NCBI GenBank assembly: GCA_024305405.1
Contig: JAKNDB010000087.1
Span: 5,830,501 to 5,894,500 of the forward strand
Direction of reading: 5' to 3'
Origin: Dirofilaria immitis
Taxonomy: Eukaryota > Nematoda > Chromadorea > Rhabditida > Onchocercidae
Length of the DNA stretch: 64,000 nt
Within the stretch, counting starts at the first letter, position 1. Every line of letters starts with the position of its first letter. A program made the translations under genes and the position numbers. The notes below the pieces were generated by a model that was given only the letters and a program-made list of their open reading frames with translations, searched no databases and was not told where the DNA came from. Positions 1 to 19,805 of the stretch are shown piece after piece.

Positions 1-1069
1 AGTTTACAGTGTTGTATTACTACGTGAAACTCCAGTATTGCAGTATGAGGGATCGCATTTGGCATCAGAGTTAAAATATTTTCAGAACTCCAACAATTAT
101 CACTTCCGCTCGGGACAAAGCGGTTTATGATACACATTCCTAATTCCTTATTAGTTAAAGAATTATCCGAAACGCAAGTGCAAAATTCGCTTCTTATTTA
201 AATTCAAATAAAATTCATGTTAACCCTTTCATTATTATTGTTTTTTTGTACCAATATGGATCATTATCCGAAACAGTAGTATTATCCAAACTTCATTGAT
301 TAAAGTTAGGTCGTTACACTATAACGCAACCTGGGTGGTTATTTATCTCTTATAAACTAGTTGTCCAGAATAGCTCATCTTCCCGTTATTCTTCCGGTAC
401 TTGTCGATTTTAGAAGATTTTGCTTGGAGAGATCTTTAGCATCTTGATTTATTTGTTTTTCTTAACATATCCTTTTGTGTTTAATACTCAAGATTATAAG
501 TGACATATATCGATATGAAATGATAGTTTTGAAATGGGCATCTTGATTTGTTTGACTTCAGCATAATGACATTGGAATATCGGGCTTTAGTGGTAGATTT
601 AGCTTAATGGCATATGTCAATAATTTAGCCATTAATTGGATGGCATTCTTAAGCCTATGAAGATTTTGGAAATAGCTATAATATTTCGTTTTCATTCGAA
701 TCATGGAAATCACGTTGAAATAGTGAATTTTGCAAAAATTTTTCGTATGCTCACTTGCTCCATTTTCTTTACAGATTTTTGGAGCTTTTCTTAAATTAAC
801 AAATTTATGACGCCGCAATTTCTATCAAAAATGATGGCATCGCCTTACGCCTCACCAAGTCCGCCACAATATCCACTAGAGAGAAAGGTTTGTTGGTAAC
901 GATTGTTTGAAATTCTGCAAATTTTGAAATTCCATGAAATGCAGTCTTCAGAATGAGCATTACGAGTAATTTGCAGACATATGATAATAAAAAGGAGAAA
1001 GAAATACACAGAAGATTCAAAATATCTATTCTATAAAACGGAAAAAGTATTGCAGCTTAAAAGCCCTTA
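1..1069. other. upstream region of the bHLH gene, no gene supported
   Basis: AT-rich sequence with only short overlapping open frames on both strands and no conserved protein signal. It probably contains an upstream exon and promoter of the bHLH gene that starts at or just before 1070. The pair of open frames on the minus strand (558-818 and 805-1020) looks like chance. Confidence 0.5.
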
Positions 1070-2165
1070 ATGGAGAAACGTCGTCGAGCTCGCATGAATG
1101 AGTGCTTGGATCAGTTGAAACATTTGTTATTACATATTTCTCCCAATCATCGTACCAAGTTGGAAAAAGCCGATATCTTAGAAATGACGGTTGCTTATCT
1201 CAGTCAGATGCAACATCCTCTCTCGCCGTCCACATCATTCGGTAAGGTTTTTTAATTTACGCAATCATGAATGTTTTCTGCTTCAGAGTGGTTAGTGAAT
1301 GCAGTCCTACCTATTTTTAAACTTTAATTCAAGAAAATATGTTTCTAAGAAATTGAAGAAAAATATTTCTTATTGGGAAATATTGAAACAATTAGTTTAT
1401 GTGTTTTTTTTGTTGGTTATTACCAGTTTCGAGTTAATATTTCCTTTTCGATTGAATCCAGTGTATGGCATTAACGAAATATTTGGTCTCTAAGGCAATA
1501 CTTTTTGTGCATACTATTCCAAATCGAAAACAGACTTTTGAGGAAGAAGCGGAAGAATTAAAATCGTGATTTCAGATAACAATATCATTTATCAACAATC
1601 TTATGCGGAAGGTTTCACTGTAGCTGCTTCAGCTTGTCTAACTTATCTACAGAATACTCTACCTCCTGTTGAATTTGCACCTCAAGCACAGCAATTCAGA
1701 ATTGGACTTATGCAACATCTTCAGTCTGTTTTGTCGAGTCACGTAAATACATCAGGTGAAGATCTAGTACCGAATTCTTCTCATTCGGTAATATCATCTC
1801 TTCCAGCAAACTTCCATATACAACCGCCGTTAACAAGTAGTTACTTAGCTTCGCATTACTTATCAAATCTGCCATATCTGCGTCCTCCTTATGCCCCATT
1901 TCAGCCTAGCATGTCTGAGCCTTATAGTATTCCATGTACCATAGTTTCTGAAACTTCGCAATCAAATATTCTTTCTATTTCGAAAGATTTGGTATCTGTT
2001 TCTGTTGTTGATGCGCAATCCTGTTTATCTGATCTCCGCAGTAATAGTTCAGAGAAATGTAGCGGGCATTCAGAGGTGATGAAAGGAAATGAAACCAAGG
2101 ATAAAATTAATGGATTGCAGGAAGTAGAAATAATGAAGAATGTAAAGGTTTGGCGACCATTTTGA
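1070..2165 (+). CDS. lin-22: Hairy/E(spl)-type bHLH-Orange transcriptional repressor (LIN-22-like)
   Basis: Model: exons 1070-1241 and 1576-2165, 253 residues from Met1070. Seen: the first residues, [10 protein letters not shown], are the basic region of a Hairy-class bHLH, followed by a short helix-loop-helix whose second helix contains [12 protein letters not shown]. The donor after 1241 (GTAAGG) and the TTTCAG acceptor before 1576 join in phase (codon GAT). Just after the junction, [14 protein letters not shown] (about residues 66-79) fits an Orange domain. The protein ends in WRPF, a variant of the WRPW tail that recruits Groucho in this family. Known: Hairy/HES proteins are nuclear repressors, and C. 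elegans lin-22 patterns seam cells. Orthology to lin-22 is inference from the basic region and short length. Family members have residues before this Met (Pro-Leu-Met-Glu-Lys). Pro-Leu is encoded at 1064-1069, but a TAA lies in frame at 1058-1060, so an upstream exon with an acceptor near 1063, or a lost base, is possible and the true start is open. Confidence 0.85.
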
Positions 2166-2864
2166 TGATTTATATCTATTTTTTTTTCAAATGTTTACAT
2201 GTGAAATATTGTTTATGATTGAAGTGTTACAAGTCTCAGGTCAAATCTACATAGAGTACTGGTTTTTTGTAGAGAGGCAAGAAAAATCCTTGTTATACCT
2301 TCTATATTTCTATTGCTAGAAAGACAGACAACAATTGTAGTAACAAATAAGTGTTATTTTATTAATTCTATTAATTTAAATCAAATTCCATTTCCGATTC
2401 TAATTATGTTAAAAGGTGGACACGCTTTCGTAAAATTCAAAATTACGCTGGTTAATCTGAATATCTCATATCCGGTGCTTCACGTTTGTGTCGAGAAGAA
2501 GCATATATAACTCAGGAATATGATTGAAATATTGTGCTTGTTTTGAATTACTTAATCATTTAATTTCCCTTATTTTGTCTATCATAGTCTTTGTTACTTA
2601 TTCCTTGTATGCTACTTAGTTTAGTTTTGCTTTGATGTACGCAACTTTCAACCATTTTTTCCTTGGATAAATTTAAATGCAAAGAAACTTTCGGGTTCGT
2701 TTATTTTATTTGGCTTACTTGAAATAAATTTTTGACTGCATCCTGTGAATATTTTTCATGGAACATTTTCTGGCATATCAATAGAGATTTTATGCGCTGT
2801 GCGTCCTATCATGGAAAAATAAAGTACGGGTCATGTGAATGTTAAGAAGAACATTTGGTGTTTC
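2166..2864. other. 3' flank of bHLH gene, no gene supported
   Basis: AT-rich flank after the TGA of the bHLH gene. The only long open frame (2313-2510, +) has no recognisable feature. Presumably the 3' UTR and intergenic sequence. Confidence 0.4.
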
Positions 2865-3022
2865 ATGACTTCTCGAGGTTCAGGTAGTGATTTATGATAA
2901 AGCGCTGGGGAATTAATTGTAGAAGATGCGAGGTTTTAGTCCATACTAAGCTATCTTTCGGAATTGGAGGTGCTAATCCGAATAAATTTGTGAATGCGAA
3001 ATTAGACGGTTTAACCTTCTGA
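2865..3022 (+). CDS. possible two-exon micropeptide (33 residues)
   Basis: Model: exons 2865-2883 and 2940-3022, joined by a 56-nt intron with GT (GTAGTG) and TTTTAG ends. The reading phase matches across the junction. The peptide would start MTSRGS and end LDGLTF. The second exon reads HTKLSFGIGGANPNKFVNAK, which has a coding-like composition unlike the surrounding sequence. I recognise no family. It could instead be the last two exons of a longer gene whose earlier exons I cannot see, or a chance arrangement. No signal peptide or dibasic neuropeptide cleavage sites are visible. Confidence 0.3.
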
Positions 3023-3372
3023 ATCGAATTGTGGGAATTCCTTAATTTCCAATAAAGTATTTCAGATGTCATGAATGTACATTTAGTATTGCGCCAAATT
3101 ATTATGTATCTTCAGGTTTCAGCCGCATGAATTTTTGTTTAAGCGGGTGCTATAGCACGATATTGTAATCTGCTGTTTATATAGATTGATGCGTTTAAAC
3201 TATAAAATTATGACATAGACATAAACACCAGCGTTAAATATTAGCTACATTATACAAGTTGGTTTTAAATCAAATTTTAAAAAGTGGCGATTAAGGTAGT
3301 TACATTTGAACCAAACATTTCTTCACGGGAACGCCAGGACAAGACTCCAAGATCTGAGTAGTCTCGAAATAG

Positions 3373-3413
3373 TCACGGCCTGCTGAATTTCATTGAAATT
3401 CAGCAGGCCGTGA
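3373..3413. repeat. 41-bp perfect palindrome
   Basis: Left arm 3373-3392 and right arm 3394-3413 are exact reverse complements (20 bp each) around a single central T at 3393. The arm core is CGGCCTGCTGAATTTCA, markedly more GC-rich than its surroundings. The one-base loop argues against an ordinary pre-miRNA and fits a cruciform-prone site, a protein-binding palindrome, or a fold-back joint made during replication or assembly. Confidence 0.95.
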
Positions 3414-5874
3414 GCTATCCATAGCGAATTCCGTTTTGCAAATTGATTTCCAATGCTGCATGCTGCCTTTCGTTTTAAAGAGTGGTCGATAGAGTTTCTT
3501 TCAATTCTAAACTCGAGGAATGGGAAATGAGCTTTATTATTGTCGGTACAAACGAAGCAGCACCTATGCGGGTTATTTTCAGCAGTTTAGGTGACCGTCG
3601 ACTTATCTATTTCCTTTGTGGTCGCTTTCTTTTGTAATTATCTGTTATTCGTGTCTTTTCATTTTTTTATTATTTCTTTTTTGTTTCAGTTTCCATAATT
3701 TCGGAAAAATGTTCAAATTTATTTTATTAACAATATTTGGACTGTAGTTTTATTGCTTCAAATAGAAGTTATCAATTTATTATTAAAAAGATTGGATCTT
3801 AAATATCATATATGCTAAAAAAAGAGTGATATAGGGATTCTCTGTATGCTTGCGAATGTGGTGTAAAAATTTCTGAGGAATTTCTTCACTTTAATGGCAG
3901 ACAATAATACCAGAAGGAGAATAAAAATAATTAAACTTCCTCTTCTATGGTTTATTCAACATGAAGAAAGAGTGACGTCTGTTATGATTTCATATGACGC
4001 TCTGACCTGGGATGTGCTGTTGATAATCCTGCTTGAATTATTTAGTTTCAGTGATTTACTTTGCCGTTCGTCTTCATTCAGAAATGAACCTTACGCGCTA
4101 TCGAAATGTTTAAAAATCCACTATCAAAATATTTTTTGCTAGCAAGAAGACGATTTCTCGAATTTCTATTGCTTAATTCCAAAATCCATTGGAATCAAAA
4201 CATTTTAATTCGTCGGACTGTATTAATTAGGCTGTGGTGTGCTCTAGATCACTTAGCAAAGGATGCAAATTCAGAACTTTTACATGGGTCAACATCTCAT
4301 TAAAATTACCGCTCAACCACTGCATAGGTCAGAGTAGTAAATCTTTTCTAGCAATTGAAGGCAGGTGGCATCTTTTCTTTCATAACTAGAATTAGAAATG
4401 GAAATGGAAGCCTATTCAAAGCTCACTTTGAAGTCTATTGCCTATGATGTCATTCTTCTGAATCACAAACTGCCTAGCTAGAATCATCCCAGTTATTGTT
4501 GGATCAATATTTTTTTCTTGCTTGAATAATAGCAGCACTATATATTTTGCAGCAAAATTTCTCCCTTCTTTCTCCCCTCTTCTCCTCCCTCTCTTTCTCT
4601 CTCTTTGTCATTACATACGGAATAAGAGAAATTTTCCAAAATCGTTTGACCTTAGTCGAATTAAATTATCTCTTCTTCCTTATTAACCTCTTTTGATAGA
4701 TGAACTACTTTTTGAATTGCTGCCGAATATGCATTTGCGTGATACTATTGTTTAAATGATAGATAAGACAGTCTTGTGTATGAAAATTTTTAAATTCTAA
4801 GCAGTTCTGGAAGAGAGCTAGTTCTAGTTGAAAAGGAAACAGTTTGGGAGTTGGAATCATGACTTCTGAGACATAAATGGTATTCGATAGAAGATACAGC
4901 TATTTCAAGATCATCGGAGAAAGAGAGATATCCACTAAAGCGATAGAAAATACAAAAATGCTTTGAGAAAAGGAAAGAAATCGAGTTGCTATGGTATGCA
5001 AACTAGAATCTGAAAGCATTTAGGCTTTAGACTGTCGCTACTATAGTAGCGGTGATGTAATCGATCACACATTCTTGTTCTCATTTCTCTATGTGGGCCC
5101 CGCTGAATTATTTTTTTCATCTTTCTTCTCTAGGCTTGTCCCTCCCTTCTTTTATCCGAAGATGCAGCATTGCCCACATGTTTTGAAGAAATGCAGCAAC
5201 TGGGAAGGGTGATAGCTGTAACTGAAAGCTCTAGGCAGGAAATAAGTTACAGAGGATGAACAGATGTGTGCGCGTGTATCAAGAAAGTGTCTCCGAAGAG
5301 GGGCCTCGAATAATAGGCCCATAAATGCAATGCAATGTGTGTGTGAATCGCATCAATAACGCCATTTAATTCGCAAGGCTTGCAAAAATGTATACACAAC
5401 ATCTACTGACTGCGACACATGATATTCGCGAAGACCTTGACTGGACTCACAGAACGACACTTGGCCCCATATCGAGGAAATAGTGGCCCTGGAAAGAAAA
5501 CGACTCTGGGGATTAAGCTCAGCAGTTGTTCTGCATCATCAACAGATTTCTGAAACTCCTCTGTATGCTACGCGTTTCTATCCTGCTAGCAGATTCTCTT
5601 CCGATTACGAAGTGTGCCATGTGCCATATGTGATGCAGATCAACGAAAGATCAGATCGACTATGTGTGTAAATGTTCTACAGACTTTGTAACAGGCATTC
5701 CCCAGGCTACTGAACAATATTCCTACAATTGTGCAGTTTGTTATTTGCTAGAGAAGGGAAGGATGCAACCAGGTTACCCTGAAATGCGAGCTCGCCTCGG
5801 CAGACGCGCCCAACCTATCCTACCCACGGCTTTTTCTCTTTATCACACTACGCTTCCTTCCCTCTCTTTATACA
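3414..5874. other. intergenic region with a pyrimidine tract
   Basis: No gene supported. It contains a strand-biased pyrimidine tract at about 4555-4610 (C/T runs of the TCTCCC/TTCTC type). The stretch at about 5200-5860 is more GC-rich than average and has short open frames (5483-5671, 5664-5918) without recognisable domains. It may be promoter or 5' UTR sequence of the gene at 6869. Confidence 0.4.
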
Positions 5875-6285
5875 TGCATGATTCATACGTACATATGCGT
5901 ATGTATGCGTATATGTGAATGCCCACGGCGTTATTGCCTAGTTGCTGCGTATCTCTGGTTCCCTATGCATTTCGATTTTAATGCATCTGTCTACAAGCGT
6001 CTGCACACATGTATTTGTTCGTCTTTCTGCATTGATGTCTGTCTATCTATATGTATGTGTATGTATGTGTGTGTGTGTCTGCATGTGTATATGTACATGT
6101 ATAAATGTAGTGAATGCGTATGCATCATGTACGTGTGTGTATGTATGCATATGTGCATGTGTTGTGTATATGCATATGTGTGTGTGTGTATATGTATTTA
6201 TGTATGTATGTATGTGTGTGTGTGCATGTATGTGTGTGTGTGTATGTATATATGTGTGTGTGTGTGTGCGTTTGTGTGTGTGTAA
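5875..6285. repeat. TG/TATG compound microsatellite
   Basis: About 400 bp made of interspersed TG, TATG and GTGTA units, densest at 6040-6285. It opens every frame, producing spurious Cys/Val/Met/Tyr-rich frames on plus and Thr/His/Tyr-rich frames on minus, none of which should be taken as genes. Confidence 0.9.
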
Positions 6286-6868
6286 TGCAACTAGATAACA
6301 TTAACCGCAAATGCCATATATATCTGCTATTGCCTACCGCAACAACCATGGCAACCACTGTGCTGTGAACTACTGAACTTAGTACCCGCACCTTCACCTT
6401 TTTAGAGTTTTTTCTTCAGCTATAGTCACTCGAGAAATTGCGTAGTTCACAAATGTATTATTCCTGAATACACTAATTTCAGAATATATACTTGCAGATA
6501 AAGTATCGCCTGCAGTGGGAGTTATTATTATTATTACTATTACCGCTGTTGCAGTTGCAATCATTCCTACAACTTATTTTTGTTATCATCTCGATTGCTT
6601 TTCTTGCTCTCTGTATTCCAAACTTGTGTATTATTTGTTTTGTAAAAACTAGGAAGGAGAAGAGAGACATAGTATTATCACTGATTTGTTTATTGTTTAT
6701 TCTCGCCGGGTACAACTATTGCAATAACAGGCATTTTTCATTACAACAGTAGTATAACGTACCGTCATTTTATCGATACATTTGTACAGCTCACATACAA
6801 ACTAACCATAAATAACGGGAAGCGAGCGATAGATTGAAGAAGGAACGAAATAAAGAAGACGGTTCGGT
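6286..6868. other. presumed promoter / 5' flank of gpb-1
   Basis: It includes a short ATT-type repeat near 6519-6541 that creates a poly-Leu open frame (6492-6752), judged non-coding. The 110 bp before the gpb-1 ATG are purine-rich. No clear trans-splice acceptor directly abuts the start. Confidence 0.4.
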
Positions 6869-14082
<7,214 letters not shown>

Positions 14083-17000
14083 GATAAAAATGAAAATTAA
14101 TCACATTACATCACATGTTTTTATTGCTAATTTCGTTATTTTTCCATTTCTCTGATGAATAATAGGCTCATCTGCACCGAACTTCTTATATTTATATTAG
14201 CATTGTTTTGCAATTGAAGTTTTCAAATTTCCATATTCACAATGTTTAACACATACTATTTTGCTTTTTTTTTTGATGTCTTATTCTTTGCTGAACTGCT
14301 GCATCTGCTCCGTGCTACAGCACTCACTGTAGTACTTTGCGGTGATCTATTTTATCTAACTCAGAGTCAAAAGAGTTTTTCTGCGAAATTATCTCCTCCG
14401 GAAAGCGACTATTTTTTTCCTTGATCATCACAGTTATGATACTATCTGGTTCACTTATGCTCCGATGCACAGATTTTCTCTATTACCGAGCTGACAATGA
14501 TCGTGTAGTATTCTGCACTATATGCGTAAAAGATCTTACACCATTTTTTTCAATACAATGTTTTTAATGTCTTGGATAAAAAGAAATGGTTGTCATTATT
14601 TTTTAAATATTTTTCTCTGTCAAATCCGAAAATGTTTCCCGTATTATTTTTGACAGAAAACTGTTTCTGAAAGTAGTTTGATACTGCACTAAATTTATAT
14701 GTATTACACTTCTTTCCTTGTCCTGATGTTGTTATTTTGTTATGTAAATGGAATGTTTGTATTATCAGAATTAAGTATCGATTTTTTAGATATTCGCTTT
14801 TCTAATATTTATCGATATATTTTGTATTATAGTATCACCTCTATATTTTTCCTGTTGCTGTTTTTAGCAATAGTCGCTGGAATTTAGGAGAGGTTTAATG
14901 GTTACATCATGATTTTTTCAAAAAGCCGTATGCGGCTTCGCAAGATGAGTCTATACCACTATGATGACTGATCAGAAATTTCCAATGATGTTGTTGTTTG
15001 AAAGTGGAAATAATATTCCTTTGATTTCATAGTATGAAGAAATATTTTCACAGAAAAAGTTTGTTTTTAAGCATTTTTTTTATGCATATAACATATGTCT
15101 GTTATCATTTTTTAAGATATCAGAATTTCTTATTTTTTTAAATTCGGCTTTTTCAGTTAATCTATTATCTCATGTCGTATATTACGCATACATTTTTCTC
15201 TTGATATATGTGCACTCAAGCGTCTGAACATGTTTGTTTATGATTCATGTCCATTCGTTTGATCACTTTGGGAAAGTTCTTTGTCTTAGATCAAAAACAG
15301 TTTTGTTTTAGTGATGTTCAACTATTTTGATGTTGGTCAACCTTCTTGAATTATTACGAAAAGGGTCATTTAATCAGCTTTGTGGTTTCCTGCAAACTTT
15401 TTTTTCTTTCTGGACTTTACTTTGCTGAGATATTCTGAATTGTATTGTATTTTCCTCAAGAAAAGCTTTACTTTGAAGCTGAATTATGTATGGTGAAAAC
15501 CAAGAGTTTAGTATTGAGATTAACGAGGGTTTGGAAAATTGGAATATTCATATTCAACCAAAAATTATGAGTAATTTTTGGAGAAGCCATCGGCTTTATT
15601 TCTTAGCAGTATACAATTAGCTGAGTCCCGTTATTTTTCTAATAAATTGTGTTCTTTCCAAATTCTACATATTTTTGCACTTGAATTATAGTGTTTTGTC
15701 TAATTATAATAAAATCGGTGTTTCGAACCAATAAATATATTTCAAGTCAATTAATAGGCTTACTTTATCGCAAATGAATCGTTGCTGTATGGGAGATATG
15801 ATTTGTTCGCATGCATCATTCTGATTTTTTATCGTGTTTATGTGTATTATGTTATTTGATTGTCATTATCATCACAGTTCTGTTATTAAAATATAAAGCT
15901 TCGTCACTTGAGTCTCCGCATTGCAAAAGTTGGTGTTCCATCTGCCGTCTGCTCTGGTGTACATTTTATCATATTTATTAATGTGAGAACAGAGATCAAA
16001 ACGTGAGAAATGTCAGGAAATCACTCTGCTATTATTAAATATTTCAAATATTTAGCAAGCGAATTATAGGAATAATTAATTTTTGTCCACGCTACGATAT
16101 CAATTGAGGATATTCAAAATTATCGTGAGAATGCTTATTGTATTGGCTTCGGGGTTTCCGGAGTTTCTGTGCTCGGTTGGGAATAATATTATGGCTTATT
16201 CATTGTGCTGCTTCAAAAACTCGATTCGTGAGTACCTTCGTCATTTTCTAGGCAGGTGTAGTGCTGAAGACGGTTGCGTTCTTTAGAAGTGTTTTATGGG
16301 ATTTCCATTAATATTATTAATTTCGGAAATTATGTTTCCGAAAATTAGGATTTGATACGTACGCAATAGCTGCTAGTTGAAGCAACTTTAAGATCCTTTT
16401 GCATTTCATTTTTACTTTTATTTTTCGATCAAAACTTTTTGAATCAAATAAATAGTATTGATGCTATGAATTTCAATCCTCAAATGTTTAATACATCTCG
16501 ATTTTCCATTACGATATTTAAAGGAAAATTAAATCAAATGAATCTACTGAAGAAAATCAAAATATTTAAAAAGGATGATAAGAATGCTGAAGATGCTAAG
16601 CAAGGACAAAATGGACAAAATAAGGTGAATAGTGCGTCACATTTTTCAAAATAGAAAAAGTAATTGAAAGAAAAAGAATTTGATACCTTTCATTCCATAT
16701 AGACCGTATCAAATATTTATGTATTACAGTTGCATTTTTCAGCCTTTTAACAATTTTGGATGTTGCCGGATATTTTTATTTAGTCAGTTTTAGTTTTCAG
16801 ATCTGTAAGCCGAACTTTTGTTTATTTAACTTGCTAAAACTGAAATATTCGTCAATTGGCATTTTCGATTCGGCTGGCTTGAAATGTCGCAGTTATGAAT
16901 AACCAATATTCACAACTGCATTAAAAGCCGCGATGACTTGTCAATTGATTCTTTAATCCTATAACCCTGGGTTCATATCTGAACATAGTCAAGAAGTGTT

Positions 17001-18510
17001 GAAGAAAATGCGGATGAGGAATATAATTAAAAGCAGCAATCTGAAAAAGCTCTCCATTATCTCCTGAAATGTAATTTTCTTTTATTCATGTAAGAAAATG
17101 GTCCTTAGGCTAGTAGTTGGAAGAGTAAAAACTTTAAAAAATTCTGAAAGGAGGATTGAGTAGTATGCTAATGTCATGACTTGATATTCATCCTGATGAT
17201 CACATTGTATGAGAAATCACTTTCGTATTGCTGCTTTCAGTTTCTTGTGATCTGTCACCATTCGATCAAAGAAGTTGGACAGATAGTTTTTGTTCAAGAG
17301 TTTAATTGCACATAGCAACAAATTTGTTTTGCATGCAATACTCATTATATTTCTTTTATAGCACATAGCATTAAAGCAAAATAAACTAATAGGTCTGATT
17401 TGAATTAACCTTTGTCATCAGTCGGTTGCATCAAATTTTCAATTTTCTATTTCCTTTCCCTCTATATTGACTGTGAGCAATAATGCGTCATTATCATATC
17501 TTTTTTGCTTAACTTATATAAAAGGAAGGTAATCTCGCATTTTTTAACTGCATAATAGAGTATATATGATGATTTCAGTCTCATATTTAGTTTGAACTTG
17601 TGAACTAAAGCAATTTACCAAAGAATAAGAAAAAAAAGGTTGCATTGGATAGAATAGAAGGACTGTCATTTTTGAAATTGTTTTTTAGAAATTAAAATAG
17701 AATCTGATTAACTGAGTATTACGGGCAGTTATATTTCCCATAGCTTAGTGATCCAAAAAAGTAGTAGAAGGATGATTATCTATGAAATTTTTAGCAGGTA
17801 AATATATTTGACAGATTTTATGAATTATTATTAACTTATATTTCAGGTTTATACATTATTGATTTACTTTATAAATTTTGATATCTGTGAAGTTCTCGCC
17901 AGGAAAATTGAATTATCCATAAGAATCATCAAAAAAGTGCACAGCTTCGACATATTGTTAGGATCACCCCACATTCCCGGCATTCATTGATTATATTCTG
18001 GCTTCTAAATGTTATACTGTCATAAGAATCAAAAATAAACATATCGCCAATATTTTTTATATCATATTTAAGTTAAATTTTAGAGGCATACATTAGATCT
18101 CTATGCATATATCATATAGATCATTGTACTACTATTTCTGTCCCTTTGGAGGTATTAAATATGTAGTAGAATATATGTATCCCCTCGTTTTATTCTAATT
18201 GCAAAATTAAGAGAAAGAGAATTCTCAGTTGTTCAAATTTAGATTCAAACTTATAGCGTTGGAAAATGAGAATAACAAATTGATAGTAATGGTTATCGTT
18301 TATACAGTGGTATGCATGGAATCCTTTCAACCTCAGTAGTATGCATTTAATCTAATGCAGAAGTGCCAACACTAACACAGTCGTGACAGTGTTTTCGGAT
18401 AATATCAGACACAAAAATTGATATCCTCAACATTTCTATATCAGCTTCAGATTATGCCAGCTTCAGATATAGGTGGATATATGGAAGGATTTACTTTATA
18501 TTTTGTTGAA
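14083..18510. other. gpb-1 3' flank and intergenic region
   Basis: No gene supported. Weak items are an open frame at 16083-16286 (+) containing NNIMAYSLCCFKNS, faintly like the last helix of a seven-transmembrane receptor but with no other part of such a gene. Another open frame at 16439-16654 (+) has a Lys-rich stretch (KKIKIFKKDDKNAED) followed by a possible GTGAAT donor near 16623, which could be an early exon of the gene at 18561. Neither is convincing alone. Confidence 0.35.
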
Positions 18511-18560
18511 AGCCATGGTTCGAACTCTACATACAGATCGCTACGCAACCAGCGTTCACA

Positions 18561-19206
18561 ATGGAACAAGCTAGCAAAGCTCTGAAGGCCTATAAAGAAC
18601 GTAAAAAGCACGGCAAAAGGCACGTGAAGAAGAAGCATGCTACGTGGAATATAGGAAAGCTGAAATTTTGGCGAAATTTAAACCAAAAGTGGGTACTCTT
18701 CGGATTGCTGATGAGATAAGTTTTTGTATTCTTTAAAAGCTCAGTTCAATTAATTTTGGTTTTTTTGAGGGTTAATTTGGAACAGTGACAAGATTCACTG
18801 TTTGAAATTATTTACGACTAAATTTAATTTGGTTTAAGAGTGATTTTATTTCATACTTTCAGATTTTCTCTTTGCTAGCAGTGTTGATGGAAATTAGAAT
18901 ACATGAAGTTTTCCTTATTCTTTCATGAGTATCGGTTATACAGTGTAATAAGATATTGCTCCATCACTAAATGTTTAGTTTAGCATTTTTCATTCAAACA
19001 ACAAGTTATATAGCAAAGTTCAAAAAAAAAAATGAAAATAAAGATATACCAAAGAAAATTTTTTATTAAATTTATAGGTTTTTCCAAGACGTCGCAAAGG
19101 TTCAATGGGTTTTGGTGAGCGAAAAGCACATTATCTATCCGTTCGGCCAAAACCTTGCTATGCAACTTGGCTTGGCAAGCGTAGAAACGTTATCGAGGCA
19201 AAGTTT
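18561..19206 (+). CDS. unfamiliar coding exons (N-terminal part of the next gene, or a separate small gene)
   Basis: Exon 1 (18561-18688) starts MEQASKALKAYKERKK and continues in the +1-shifted frame as ARQKAREEEACYVEYRKAE up to FKPK. The two halves join smoothly if one A is added to the A5 run at 18603-18607. The donor after 18688 is GTGGGT, phase 0. Exon 2 (from 19078, TTTATAG acceptor, phase 0) reads VFPRRRKGSMGFGERKAHYL, then SVRPKPCYATWLGKRRN. Its end is uncertain: GTTATC after 19188, GTTATT after 19206, or a TAA at 19216-19218. Exon 1 resembles a charged alpha helix and exon 2 is strongly basic. I recognise no family. No donor gives the phase needed to reach the next exon at 19796, so this is either a separate gene or the 5' part of the next one with another base error. 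Confidence concerns coding status, not function. Confidence 0.55.
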
Positions 19207-19805
19207 GTTATTCCTTAACTTCTTTTTTTTTGTCAAACATGTTATTTGCTGAAATTAAACAAATTTAAATAAAATTTTACTCATTAACAGAAAAAAATTA
19301 TAACATTTTTTCTTCTGAAGTTATTTAAGTGTTTGTAAAGCTTCGAAATTAAAATGGATATTAACTGTTCGCAACTGAAATTTCTCTAATTAAGAAATCT
19401 AAATTTTGTGCAAGCAGAATTGAAGATGACGAAATTCAAAACAGAATTTGAATATAATTCAGTTATTCATTAAACACTACCTCTTATCTTTTGGATGAAC
19501 TAAAAGCAGTTTTTCCCATTCACCTATCATTCATTTCAATGCCTGAGATAATATTATTGCTTTTTAATTTCTACTTTCCTTCTAACTCTTCAGCTTATCA
19601 CATATTCTAGAATTTCTACTCTGCTATTAAATCTTGTAAAATTAAATAGGAAAATTATAGTGAGAGATAGGCAATAATAAAATTTTGCAAAAATTTTTTA
19701 TTAGAATTTATGCCGATAGAATGTTTGAAACATACTATTATTTTTAGATATTTAGATTTCCCTTTATAATTCTTTTATATTTATTGTTTTTATAGACCTT
19801 CACTA

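Noticed and set aside
5878..6397. Several long open frames on both strands over the microsatellite
   Set aside because: They are low-complexity translations of TG/TATG repeats with no splice or start context.
6492..6752. 86-codon hydrophobic open frame with a Leu run
   Set aside because: The Leu run is a translated ATT/TTA repeat, and the frame sits in the gpb-1 5' flank without homology.
16083..16286. Receptor-like open frame (seventh-helix resemblance)
   Set aside because: Only one short helix-like segment, no neighbouring transmembrane exons, so resemblance is likely chance.
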